Source: UCB2 sp964475735 (GTDB lineage: Bacteria; Chloroflexota; Dehalococcoidia; Tepidiformales; Tepidiformaceae). Taken from it: 12,473 nucleotides of DNA. Below are positions 6,435 through 12,473 of this stretch, piece after piece. The notes beneath the pieces are model-generated. The model was not told where the DNA came from and made no database searches. It saw only the letters and a list, made by a program, of their open reading frames with translations. Both the position numbers and the translations under genes were made by a program. Every line of letters starts with the position of its first letter. The first letter of the stretch is position 1. The stretch spans positions 1 to 12,473 of the forward strand of contig CAYYYI010000071.1 of the NCBI GenBank assembly GCA_964475735.1. Direction: 5' to 3'.

Positions 6435-7859
6435 TTGGACACCGCTGAATTCCGCCGCCAGGCCCACGCCGTGGCCGACTGGATCGCCGACTACATGGAG
6501 GGCGTCGAACGGTTCCCCGTGCGAGCGCAGGTGAAGCCCGGCGAAATTGCCGCCCGGTTGGCCGCTGCCGCGCCCGAACACGGCGAGCCGATGGACCAGA
6601 TCCTGGGCGACTTCGACTCGGTCGTGCTCCCGGGCATTACGCACTGGCAGCACCCTTCCTTCTTCGCCTACTTCCCCGCGAATTCGAGCCCCCCTTCCGT
6701 GCTCGCCGAAATGCTCACCGCCGCTCTCGGCGCCAACTGCATGCTCTGGCAAACCTCCCCCGCCGCCACGGAGATGGAAACCCGCGTGCTCGATTGGCTC
6801 CGCCAGCTCACCGGGCTCCCCGAAGGGCTCCGCGGAGTCATCCAGGATTCGGCTTCCAGCGCCACCCTCTGCGCCATCCTCACCGCTCGCGAACGCGCTA
6901 CCGGCTGGCGTGCGAACGAGGAGGGCCTTTCAGCCGTCCCTCCCCTCGCTGTCTACTGCTCCGCCGAGGCGCACTCATCCGTCGAGAAGGACGTGAAGGT
7001 GGCCGGCCTGGGGCGCAGACAACTCCGCCCGATACCGGCCGACGAGCGCTTCGCCATGCGCCCGGATGCCCTTGAGGCCGCCATCGAAGCTGACCGCGCG
7101 GCCGGCACCGTCCCCGCCTGCGTAGTCGCCACGCTCGGCACCACCGGCGTGGGCGCCTTCGACCCCCTTCGATCCATCGGCGAAGTGTGCCAGCGGCAGG
7201 GCGTTTACCTGCACGTCGACGCGGCCTGGGCCGGTAGCGCCTTCATCCTTCCCGAGCACCGCCACTGGCTCGATGGCGCCGAGTACGCCGACAGCTTCGT
7301 CTTCAACCCCCACAAGTGGCTGTTCACCAACTTCGATTGCTCCGCTCACTTTGTCCGCAACCCCGCCGAACTGGTGCGGACGCTCGAAATCCTCCCCGCC
7401 TACCTCCAGACCCGCGAACGTTCGGAGGTGACCGATTACCGGGATTGGAGCGTGCCCCTGGGGCGGCGCTTCCGGGCCCTGAAGCTCTGGTTCGTGATGC
7501 GCTCCTTCGGCGCCGAACGGCTGCGCGAACGGATCGCCGCCCACATCGCCCTCGCCCGTGAGCTCGAGGGCTGGATCGTCGCTGAGCCTGGCTTTGAGCT
7601 GGTTGCCCCGCGCAGCCTGGCGCTCGTCAACTTCCGCTTCCACCCGCCTGGCGTTGACGACGGCGAAGCCCTTGACCGCTTGAACGAATCGCTGCTCGAA
7701 ATCCTCAACGCCAGTGGCCGGCTCTATCTCACCCAGAACCGGGTGAACGGCGCGTTCGCGATTCGTCTGTCCATCGGACAGACGTGGACTGAAAGGCGCC
7801 ACGTTGAGGCCGCCTGGGATGCCATCCGCGAGACCGCGGGGTCGCTGGCACGGCCGTAG
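6435..7859 (+). CDS. PLP-dependent group II (aromatic-L-amino-acid type) decarboxylase
   Basis: This is a cytoplasmic fold-type I PLP enzyme of the pyridoxal-dependent decarboxylase family (DDC, tyrosine, tryptophan or histidine decarboxylases), which turns an amino acid into its amine and CO2. It has 474 residues, as usual for the family. The TTG start was chosen because it follows AAGGAG with a seven-base spacer and gives MDTAEFRRQAHAVADWI, the normal N-terminus. The longer open frame upstream overlaps glnA. Catalytic residues are His180 (AEAHSSVEKD, stacks on PLP), Asp262 (HVDAAWAGSA, pyridine nitrogen) and Lys294 (FNPHKW, Schiff base). The 32-residue Asp-Lys spacing equals that of mammalian DDC. 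HWQHPSFFAYFP and ENRVN-like QNRVNG motifs are also present. Substrate cannot be read from sequence; an aromatic amino acid is likely, and some family members act as aldehyde synthases. The glnA terminator separates it from the nitrogen cluster. Confidence 0.9.
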   Translation: MDTAEFRRQAHAVADWIADYMEGVERFPVRAQVKPGEIAARLAAAAPEHGEPMDQILGDFDSVVLPGITHWQHPSFFAYFPANSSPPSVLAEMLTAALGANCMLWQTSPAATEMETRVLDWLRQLTGLPEGLRGVIQDSASSATLCAILTARERATGWRANEEGLSAVPPLAVYCSAEAHSSVEKDVKVAGLGRRQLRPIPADERFAMRPDALEAAIEADRAAGTVPACVVATLGTTGVGAFDPLRSIGEVCQRQGVYLHVDAAWAGSAFILPEHRHWLDGAEYADSFVFNPHKWLFTNFDCSAHFVRNPAELVRTLEILPAYLQTRERSEVTDYRDWSVPLGRRFRALKLWFVMRSFGAERLRERIAAHIALARELEGWIVAEPGFELVAPRSLALVNFRFHPPGVDDGEALDRLNESLLEILNASGRLYLTQNRVNGAFAIRLSIGQTWTERRHVEAAWDAIRETAGSLARP

Positions 7860-7893
7860 GGCCAATTAGCCCCGGGTGTAGCGGATTCTTCAC

Positions 7894-7924
7894 AGACCAT
7901 GCCCTCTCGGAGGGTGGTTGGTCT
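7894..7924 (+). terminator. Hairpin after the decarboxylase gene
   Basis: AGACCA (7894-7899) pairs with TGGTCT (7919-7924), and an inner CCCTC (7902-7906) pairs with GAGGG (7910-7914) around a TCG loop, with a small asymmetric internal loop. It lies 35 bases after the decarboxylase stop and has no T-run. It is a probable transcript-end structure. Confidence 0.45.
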
Positions 7925-8024
7925 GCCGATCCTCAAGGTGACAGAACTGCGTGTCTTGCGTGAACGTTTGCGCCTTTTCAGCCGCAAATGCCCACCGGAA
8001 GGCGCCGCGGGCCGGTTCTGAGCA

Positions 8025-8030
8025 TACAAT
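8025..8030 (+). promoter_or_regulatory. -10-like hexamer before the coiled-coil gene pair
   Basis: TACAAT is a five-of-six match to TATAAT, 15 bases ahead of the ribosome site of the next gene. No convincing -35 is found 16-18 bases upstream, so the call rests on the -10 and its position alone. Confidence 0.35.
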
Positions 8031-8058
8031 CGGCCAAACCCTGCGGAGGGAAGGCCCT

Positions 8059-8739
8059 GTGCGCATTCCGTTTCGCCGCAGACGGCCGTCCGCGGATGCC
8101 GGTCCCGCGCCAGTCGCCACTCTCCCTGTGGAAGTGATGGCCACTGTGGAGACTGACAAAGCCATGGCCGGAACACCCATCCCCACTGCCACCGCCGCTC
8201 CGCCGCCGCCGGCCGCATTTGGCGCGCATAACGGCCGCGCGGCCGGCTCGCTCAGAACTCAGGTTGGGAGCTCAGACCTCCGCGCCGAGAGGCTCGTCCG
8301 CCAGCTTCGCGGCCAGCTCGACGAGCTGAAGGAGCGCGTCGACGGCCGCGCCATCCCCGCCGAAATGACTCTTGTCGACATCGCCGCCGTCGCCGCTGAC
8401 CCCGATGCTGCTGCTGAACTGCCCCCCGCACTCCTTGTTCGCGCGCTCGTGGAATCGCACCACCGCATGGCCGAACTCGAAGCCCGCGTCGCCGACCAGC
8501 GCGGCAAGATCGGCGCTCTCAGCTCTCGCATCCGCGAAATGGACTCCGAGCGCGCCTACGCCCGTGGCCGCCTCCAGACGCTTGAAGAAGTGATCGCTGC
8601 GATGCACGCCAACCTGGAAGACCTGCGCTTCATCCGCGATGCCGCTGCCCGGCCAATGCCGCTGGCGCCCGGCCCGCGCGCGCTCCGCGCCAGCGAACAG
8701 GCGCCGGTCGAATCCCTTCCCGGGGTTGAAGAGGCATGA
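8059..8739 (+). CDS. Hypothetical coiled-coil protein, basic N-terminus (226 aa)
   Basis: I do not recognise this family. The GTG start was chosen because it follows GGAGGGAAGG (8045-8054); the frame is open further upstream but lacks a ribosome site there. The N-terminus MRIPFRRRRPS is strongly basic, followed by an Ala/Pro/Thr-rich, probably disordered linker to about residue 70. A first helix, charged and heptad-like, spans about 73-97 (DLRAERLVRQLRGQLDEL, then KERVDG). A short segment around IPAEMTLVDIAAVAADPDAA follows. A long coiled coil of about 128-215 (ESHHRMAELEARVADQ through EDLRFIRDAA) precedes a Pro/Ala-rich tail. No signal peptide or membrane helix is seen. It overlaps the next gene by ATGA, so the two are translationally coupled and probably form a complex. 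Anchoring, envelope or regulatory scaffold roles are guesses. Confidence 0.75.
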   Translation: MRIPFRRRRPSADAGPAPVATLPVEVMATVETDKAMAGTPIPTATAAPPPPAAFGAHNGRAAGSLRTQVGSSDLRAERLVRQLRGQLDELKERVDGRAIPAEMTLVDIAAVAADPDAAAELPPALLVRALVESHHRMAELEARVADQRGKIGALSSRIREMDSERAYARGRLQTLEEVIAAMHANLEDLRFIRDAAARPMPLAPGPRALRASEQAPVESLPGVEEA

Positions 8740-9005
8740 GTGGCCCGGCCGGGACAACGCCCGGCGTGGTCCTCGACGCCGAGCGGCGCGTTCTCGCACT
8801 CGAAGCGCGCGTATTGCGCGAAGAGGCGCAGGCGCGCTACACCGAGGTCGACCTGCTCGTGGCCGCCCTTCGCGACCACATCAAGGACCTCCGTCTCGAG
8901 CGGGACCGCCTCCTCACCGAGGTCGCGCATCTCCGCGACGACGCCCGCCGCAATTCGGCCGCCTGGCTCTGGCGCGGCGCCAAGGAGAACCGCGGGAACG
9001 AATAG
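8736..9005 (+). CDS. Hypothetical short coiled-coil protein (89 aa)
   Basis: I do not recognise this family. The ATG shares the ATGA overlap with the stop of the preceding gene. The protein is nearly all one charged helix from about residue 13 to 72 (VLDAERRVLALEARVLREE through LLTEVAHLRDDARR), with a short tail ending WLWRGAKENRGNE. Its AALRDHIKDLRLERD stretch resembles AAMHANLEDLRFIRD near the end of the partner protein. The two may share a repeat unit or pair in register as a heteromeric coil. No signal peptide or membrane segment is visible. The gene converges on the minus-strand gene that ends at 9039. Confidence 0.72.
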   Translation: MSGPAGTTPGVVLDAERRVLALEARVLREEAQARYTEVDLLVAALRDHIKDLRLERDRLLTEVAHLRDDARRNSAAWLWRGAKENRGNE

Positions 9006-9009
9006 ACCC

Positions 9010-9036
9010 GGGGCCGGCGGCCCATCCCCTGAGGGG
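9010..9036. terminator. GC-rich hairpins between convergent genes
   Basis: The 33-base convergent gap contains GGGCC (9011-9015) pairing with GGCCC (9019-9023) around a three-base loop. Next to it CCCC (9026-9029) pairs with GGGG (9033-9036). There is no T-run in either direction. The position suggests shared transcript-end structures for both strands; the stems are short. Confidence 0.35.
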
Positions 9037-9038
9037 CG

Positions 9039-9359
9039 TCACACGAAGGGGTTGTCGTCGAAGTTCTCGCCGCCGGTGAGGTGAATGGCGGCGGCCCACG
9101 CCGCCAGCAGCCCGATCACGGCCCCGAGCGGCACGGCAGGAACGGCCAGCGCCACGCTCTGCCGGGCGGCGAGCGCTGCGCCCATCACCGCACCCGCTGC
9201 GAGCCCGGCGAAAGCCAGCCCCCGCCAGAGCATCGGGAATTCGGGGATCACGCGCCGAGGCTGGGGTGGCGGGAGAAACGCTTCGCCGCCGTGCTCGCAG
9301 GCGCCGTGCTCCTCACCGCCGGCGTGGTCGTGGTCACACTGACCGCATTCGCCGGCCAT
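9039..9359 (-). CDS. Small Cys/His-rich two-helix membrane protein (106 aa)
   Basis: I do not recognise this family. The ATG start lies one base after the stop of the Trm112-like gene, so the two are translationally coupled; the frame is open further upstream but only as a shadow of that gene. The N-terminal 25 residues hold a dense set of possible metal ligands: Cys5, Cys8, His10, His12, His18, Cys21 and His23, in the form C-x2-C-x-H-x-H-x5-H-x2-C-x-H. A Pro-rich hinge (29-39) follows, then two hydrophobic helices (about 47-65 and 69-92) and a short acidic tail GGENFDDNPFV. It is probably a cytoplasmic-membrane protein with a metal-binding end. Zinc or another transition metal is an inference from the ligand pattern. 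Confidence 0.75.
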   Translation of the reverse strand: MAGECGQCDHDHAGGEEHGACEHGGEAFLPPPQPRRVIPEFPMLWRGLAFAGLAAGAVMGAALAARQSVALAVPAVPLGAVIGLLAAWAAAIHLTGGENFDDNPFV

Positions 9360-9360
9360 G

Positions 9361-9543
9361 TCAGTCGCGCAGGTCGGGCGGGAGCAGGTTCGGGATGCCC
9401 TCTTCGATAGGGAAGGTCTCGTTGCACGCGGCGCAGAACAGCTTCCCTTCGAGGATCTCGGCGTCCTCTTCCTTCTCAACCGTGAGCTGAAGGTCGCCCT
9501 TGCAGAGGGGGCAGACAAGGATCTCCATGAGGTCGTGGCGCAT
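9361..9543 (-). CDS. Trm112-family zinc-ribbon protein
   Basis: This is a 60-residue protein of the Trm112/YcaR family. Eukaryotic and archaeal members activate methyltransferases; bacterial ones are less well understood. It has the typical EILVCPLCKGDL beginning. The zinc-ribbon cysteines are Cys11 and Cys14 (CPLC) and Cys37 and Cys40 (CAAC). The family ending FPIEEGIPNLLP is present. The ATG at 9543-9541 was chosen because MRHDLMEILVCP matches the usual spacing before the first Cys pair. A Met six codons in is possible. No good ribosome site precedes the start, and a TACCAT hexamer lies 9 bases upstream, so a leaderless transcript is possible. It lies 46 bases after tupC and one base before the small membrane protein gene. 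Confidence 0.88.
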   Translation of the reverse strand: MRHDLMEILVCPLCKGDLQLTVEKEEDAEILEGKLFCAACNETFPIEEGIPNLLPPDLRD

Positions 9544-9578
9544 TGCCCGATGGTACAGGGCGATGGGCGCTTGGCGAT

Positions 9579-9599
9579 AGACCGGCGGCCTACCGGTCT
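9579..9599 (-). terminator. Hairpin spanning the tupC stop codon
   Basis: A perfect 7-bp inverted repeat, AGACCGG (9579-9585) and CCGGTCT (9593-9599), has a seven-base loop that contains the tupC TAG. There is no T-run. It could end or attenuate the tup transcript ahead of the Trm112 gene, or protect the 3' end. Confidence 0.35.
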
Positions 9600-10558
9600 T
9601 TGCTGCCGCTTCCCGTGGCGCCGTAGACGATCACCGACGAAGCGGGAGCGGAGACGGCGATCGCGTCGCCTGGCAGCCGCTCCCCATCGGGAAGGGGGAC
9701 GGAGACGCGCGTCGCGCCGATGAGCCCGGAAATCTCGCGGTGTGTGGCGAGGTCGACCACTTCGTCGACCGCGAGTGAGAACGTGACGTCGCCCGGGCCC
9801 GCGCGAAGGGCTCCGGGGGCAACCGCGGTGGCCACTCCCTCGTCCTGGACCACGGTGTAGCCGAGGAAGCCGGCCGTGAGCGCGTCCGGCGGGCGGAGGA
9901 CCACCTCATGCTTGGGTCCGGCGGCGCGTACGCGCCCGCCAATCAGCACTACCAGGTCGTCCGCGAGGCGGAGGGCCTCGTCGCGGTCGTGCGTGACAAG
10001 AATGGTCGTGGTGGCGAACTCGCGCAGCAGCCACGGCAGGTCGTGCAGGAGTTGTCGCCTGGCCGGGCCGTCCAGGCCCGAAAGCGGCTCGTCGAGCAGC
10101 GTGACCGGCGCGCGCAGGCTCAGGGCACGCGCCAGGTTCGCCCGCTGCGCCTCTCCCCCGGAAAGGCGATGAGCGCCCCGCCCAAGAAGGTGAGCGATGC
10201 CGCAAGCCGCCGCTGCCTCCTCGATGCGGGCGGCGCACGCCGCCGACGCGAGCCCCCGCAGACGCAATCCAAGCTCCAGGTTCGCGCGCACCGATCCGCC
10301 GATGAACACCGCCTCCTGGAAGGAATAGGCCACGCGCTCCCGCGTTGCCCGGTCGTGGCGGGCGGGCGCGTCCCCGATTCGGATCGATCCCACCGTTGGC
10401 CGGTCCAGCGCGGCAATGAGCCTCAGCAGCGTCGTCTTGCCCGCGCCGTTCGGCCCCAGGAGCGCGGTTGTGCGACCCGCCGCAAACGTCAGCCCGGGGA
10501 CCGATAGGATCTCCTCGTGGCGGCGGGCGAAGCGCAGGCCCTCGATGGCGACTTCCAT
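9590..10558 (-). CDS. tupC: Tungstate ABC transporter ATP-binding protein
   Basis: This is the ATPase subunit that powers tungstate import through TupB at the inner face of the membrane. It has 322 residues. The ATG start overlaps the tupB stop (TGATG), indicating translational coupling. Motifs are Walker A GPNGAGKT (35-42), Q-loop SFQEAVF (Gln81), signature LSGGEAQR (132-139), Walker B VTLLDEPLSGLD with Asp156-Glu157, and H-loop THD with His190. The ABC core ends near residue 234. About 88 further residues follow, ending DAIAVSAPASSVIVYGATG, and could be a TOBE/Mop-like oxyanion-sensing domain. I can only infer that fold from position and beta-rich composition. Assignment to tungstate rather than molybdate rests on TupA and TupB. 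Confidence 0.88.
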   Translation of the reverse strand: MEVAIEGLRFARRHEEILSVPGLTFAAGRTTALLGPNGAGKTTLLRLIAALDRPTVGSIRIGDAPARHDRATRERVAYSFQEAVFIGGSVRANLELGLRLRGLASAACAARIEEAAAACGIAHLLGRGAHRLSGGEAQRANLARALSLRAPVTLLDEPLSGLDGPARRQLLHDLPWLLREFATTTILVTHDRDEALRLADDLVVLIGGRVRAAGPKHEVVLRPPDALTAGFLGYTVVQDEGVATAVAPGALRAGPGDVTFSLAVDEVVDLATHREISGLIGATRVSVPLPDGERLPGDAIAVSAPASSVIVYGATGSGSKDR

Positions 10559-11253
10559 CAGGCTTGCCGCCGCTGCTGCACAACCGTCAGCGCAAGGTTC
10601 ACCGCGAAGGCCATGGCGAGCAGGATGATCCCGAGCGCGATCGCTGTGGCGGTCTGGCCGCGGCTGGTCTCGGTGACGATGGCTGTGGTCAGCACGCGTG
10701 TTTCGCCCTTGATGTTCCCGCCGACTGCCATCGAAGCGCCCACCTCCGACACCACTGCGCCGAACCCGGCCATCACGGCCGCGAGCAGGCCCAGTTGCGC
10801 TTCGCGAGCCAGCAGCCACAACGTCCGCACCCGGCCCGCGCCCAGCACGGCCAGCAGGTCAGGCAGTTCCCGCGGGAGCGCCTGGATGGAGGCGGCGGTG
10901 AAGCCCGTCACCAGCGGCAGGGCGATGACAAGCTGGGCGATGACCATCGCCCGCCTGGTGTAGATGAGCTCCAGACCTCCGAACGGGCCGCTGCGCACAA
11001 GCATCAACCACACGAACAGGCCGACCACAACGGGCGGCATGCCCATGCCCGTGTTGACCATGCTGAGGACCAGGTTCCGCCCGCGGAATCGCCCCCTTGC
11101 CAGCATGTACCCCAGCGGCACGCCCGCGAGCATCGAGAGAAGCGTCGCCGAGCCCGACACGACGATCGTCCGCAGGGCGATCTCGCGCAGTTCGGCATCG
11201 CGCTCCAGGATGAGCCGGATCGCCTCGCGCAGGCCGTCCCAGAGCTCGGCCAC
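10558..11253 (-). CDS. tupB: Tungstate ABC transporter permease
   Basis: This is the membrane channel subunit of the tungstate importer, 231 residues with five or six hydrophobic helices. The GTG start lies two bases after the tupA stop. The N-terminal AELREIALRTIVVSGSATLLSMLAG and the stretch GMGMPPVVVGLFVWLMLVRSGPFG are typical of TupB/WtpB-like permeases. The cytoplasmic coupling segment PRELPDLLAVLGAGRVRTLW corresponds to the EAA loop that docks on the ATPase. A GFGAVVSEVGASMAVGGNI motif follows it. The stop overlaps the tupC start. Confidence 0.9.
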   Translation of the reverse strand: MAELWDGLREAIRLILERDAELREIALRTIVVSGSATLLSMLAGVPLGYMLARGRFRGRNLVLSMVNTGMGMPPVVVGLFVWLMLVRSGPFGGLELIYTRRAMVIAQLVIALPLVTGFTAASIQALPRELPDLLAVLGAGRVRTLWLLAREAQLGLLAAVMAGFGAVVSEVGASMAVGGNIKGETRVLTTAIVTETSRGQTATAIALGIILLAMAFAVNLALTVVQQRRQA

Positions 11254-11255
11254 CG

Positions 11256-12185
11256 CTACTCGCCCACGGCCGCTTCGGGCTTGCCCGCGTCGGCCACGAA
11301 GAGCGGCTCCCCGAACTGGTCTTTGCCGAAGCTGGCGATGATCGCCTGGGCTTCGGGTGAGACCATGAACTGGACGAAGGCGCGCGCCTGGGCCTCCTTG
11401 ACGCCTTTGTGCCTGGCCGGGTCCACAAGGTAGACGTGGTAGATGTTCAGCAGCGGAGCTGAGCCCTTCACCAGGACTTCGAGGTCAAGATTCCCCTTCA
11501 GCGCAAGGTAAGTCGCGCGGTCGGTGAGGGTGTAGGCACGCCGTTCGCTGGCGATGTTCAGGGTCGCTCCCATTCCCTGGCCGGTCTCCTCGCGCTGCTT
11601 CACGCTGGCGAGCCCAATCCCGGCGGCCTTCCAGAGGTCGAGCTCCTTCTTGTGGGTGCCGGAGTCGTCGCCGCGAGAGACGAAGGGGCCGGCCGCGGCG
11701 ATGGCGGCCATGGCGGCGTTCAGGTCCTTCAGCCCCTTCACCTTCGCCGGATCGGAGGGCGGGCCCACGATGACGAAGTCGTTGTGCATCACCAGCTGGC
11801 CCCCGGCCAGGTCACCGCTGTCGACGTACTTCTTCTCGCTGGCGGGCGCGTGTGCGAGGACCGCGTCGGCATCGCCCTTAGCGGCCATTTCGAGGGCGGC
11901 GCCCGTGCCCACAGCGATCACCTTGACGTCGACGCCGGTTCGCTTCTTGAACTCGGGCACGAGAACGTCGAGGAGGCCGCTATCCTGGGTGCTCGTGGTG
12001 GTGGCAAGAATCATCGAGCCGCCGATGGGCGCGAGCGTGGGCGCGACGGCCACGGCGGAGGTGGCCGAAGGAGAGAAGGAGGCGGGTGTACCCTCTCCGG
12101 AATCGTCATCACTGCAGGCCGTTGCGGCAAGGGGAAAGCACAGGACAAGGAGAGCAGCGATGAGGGGGCGCACGGTGCGGAACAC
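11256..12185 (-). CDS. tupA: Tungstate-binding lipoprotein
   Basis: This is the extracytoplasmic solute receptor that captures tungstate and delivers it to TupBC. It has 309 residues. The GTG start follows GGAG with a six-base spacer; an ATG two bases upstream is out of frame. The N-terminus is a lipoprotein signal (two Arg, hydrophobic core, lipobox ATAC with Cys24), then a Ser/Thr/Pro-rich linker of about 30 residues. The tungstate-receptor signature TTTSTQDSGLL lies at about 62-72. Further family stretches are AVGTGAALEMAAKGDADAVL, HNDFVIVGPPSDPA, FVSRGDDSGTHKKE and YTLTDRATYLA. The TTTS-x2-SGL and SRGD-x2-GTH elements are those known to bind the oxyanion in TupA and distinguish it from ModA. 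Confidence 0.93.
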   Translation of the reverse strand: MFRTVRPLIAALLVLCFPLAATACSDDDSGEGTPASFSPSATSAVAVAPTLAPIGGSMILATTTSTQDSGLLDVLVPEFKKRTGVDVKVIAVGTGAALEMAAKGDADAVLAHAPASEKKYVDSGDLAGGQLVMHNDFVIVGPPSDPAKVKGLKDLNAAMAAIAAAGPFVSRGDDSGTHKKELDLWKAAGIGLASVKQREETGQGMGATLNIASERRAYTLTDRATYLALKGNLDLEVLVKGSAPLLNIYHVYLVDPARHKGVKEAQARAFVQFMVSPEAQAIIASFGKDQFGEPLFVADAGKPEAAVGE

Positions 12186-12214
12186 ATGGAACTCCGGGGC
12201 GAAATGCCGGGGAG

Positions 12215-12243
12215 AGCATAACGAACGCCGAGCGTTGTGCCAA
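12215..12243 (-). promoter_or_regulatory. Promoter of the tupABC operon
   Basis: On the minus strand TTGGCA (12243-12238) and TATGCT (12220-12215) are separated by 17 bases. The -35 matches the sigma70 consensus at five of six positions and the -10 at four of six, with ideal spacing. Transcription should start near 12208, leaving a leader of about 22 bases with the tupA GGAG site. The leader is too short for a molybdenum/tungsten-cofactor riboswitch. Confidence 0.62.
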
Positions 12244-12290
12244 CGGCGGCATAGCGCCCTTTAGGGTGCACGCGACTCGTCCGACAAACG

Positions 12291-12354
12291 AAGGGGGTGC
12301 GCGGCGGGTGAGGACGTGGCCGTGGCATGGTGGCTGTACCCGCCGCCGCCCCTT
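12291..12354 (-). terminator. Large hairpin upstream of tupA, likely end of the preceding gene
   Basis: AAGGGG (12291-12296) pairs with CCCCTT (12349-12354), and inside it GCGGCGGGT (12301-12309) pairs with ACCCGCCGC (12338-12346), separated by a small internal loop. The apex is 28 bases. Read on the minus strand the stem is followed by a T-rich TTCGTTTGT stretch. This fits termination of the gene whose end lies at 12411, about 56 bases before the stem. Confidence 0.5.
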
Positions 12355-12373
12355 CTCGGAACGGCGCCCACTT

Positions 12374-12394
12374 TCAGTCCTCCGTCCTCAGTCC
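12374..12394. repeat. Three tandem heptamers
   Basis: TCAGTCC, TCCGTCC and TCAGTCC follow one another without gaps (minus strand GGACTGA, GGACGGA, GGACTGA). The array lies just after the stop of the partial right-edge gene. Its function is unknown; it resembles short tandem repeats that accumulate in intergenic DNA. Confidence 0.5.
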
Positions 12395-12410
12395 TCGCCC
12401 CTCCCCGCCA

Positions 12411-12473
12411 CTACCACCAGATCTTGCTCTCGACGTCCTCCGGCTGGTCTTCCCACTCGGTGGTCCAGAGGTT
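12411..12473 (-). CDS. C-terminal end of an unrecognised gene (partial)
   Basis: The minus-strand frame is open from the right edge to TAG at 12413-12411 and encodes 20 residues, NLWTTEWEDQPEDVESKIWW. The acidic, Trp-rich end looks like real coding sequence (codons GAG, GAC, CTC, ATC), and its direction matches the tup operon. I cannot name the family. The tungstate operon suggests, but does not show, that a tungsten enzyme could be encoded here. Confidence 0.45.
   Translation of the reverse strand, partial: NLWTTEWEDQPEDVESKIWW

Noticed and set aside
7938..7974. GTGAC, GCGTG and GTGAA at 11-base spacing after the decarboxylase gene, resembling the GlnR array
   Set aside because: The pentamers diverge from GTnAC/GaAAC, no -10-like hexamer sits at the 37-base distance, and the following genes have no nitrogen link.
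12186..12410. Possible molybdenum/tungsten-cofactor riboswitch ahead of tupA
   Set aside because: The inferred leader from the TTGGCA/TATGCT promoter is only about 22 bases, and the larger hairpin lies upstream of the promoter.

Overview
The window is a high-GC bacterial segment with compact, mostly NCG/NCC-ending codons, GTG and TTG starts and several overlapping genes. The SecA, glutamine synthetase, ammonium transporter and small coiled-coil proteins look most like Chloroflexota (Dehalococcoidia or Tepidiformia-type) to me. That placement comes from general resemblance, not a search, and an actinobacterial-like lineage is not excluded.

Layout. Positions 1-1106 (minus strand) hold the N-terminal third of secA. 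At its inner end the reading frame passes, without a stop, into the C-terminal part of ribosomal protein S13 (rpsM). The switch falls at a short stretch (Asp-Arg-Asp-Tyr-Val-Val-Glu-Gly) that both families share, so the left 110-140 bases are most likely a chimeric join. A divergent intergenic region (1107-1421) carries a four-unit, 11-bp-periodic operator that fits the actinobacterial GlnR box. Next comes a nitrogen-assimilation cluster on the plus strand: amtB (1422-2807), glnK (2820-3161), a hairpin terminator, a second GlnR-type operator, a second amtB (3360-4733), and glnA (4846-6285) with a terminator hairpin. A group II PLP-dependent (aromatic-L-amino-acid type) decarboxylase follows (6435-7859). 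After it are two overlapping genes for unknown coiled-coil proteins (8059-8739 and 8736-9005).

From 9039 to the right edge all genes are on the minus strand. In transcription order they are the last 20 codons of an unrecognised gene, a terminator-like hairpin, a clear sigma70-type promoter, a tungstate ABC transporter (tupA-tupB-tupC, tightly coupled), a Trm112-family zinc-ribbon protein, and a small Cys/His-rich two-helix membrane protein.

How it fits together. The ammonium cluster looks like a complete uptake and assimilation module: two Amt channels, one PII regulator and one glutamine synthetase. Both amtB genes have a GlnR-like operator with the same spacing to a -10-like hexamer. The PII protein contains no tyrosine or serine at all. 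The glutamine synthetase has Phe where GSI-beta enzymes carry the adenylylated Tyr. Both classic covalent switches (GlnD-type and GlnE-type) therefore appear to be missing, leaving transcriptional control plus direct ligand sensing by PII. I found no tRNA, rRNA, CRISPR array, transposase or phage gene.
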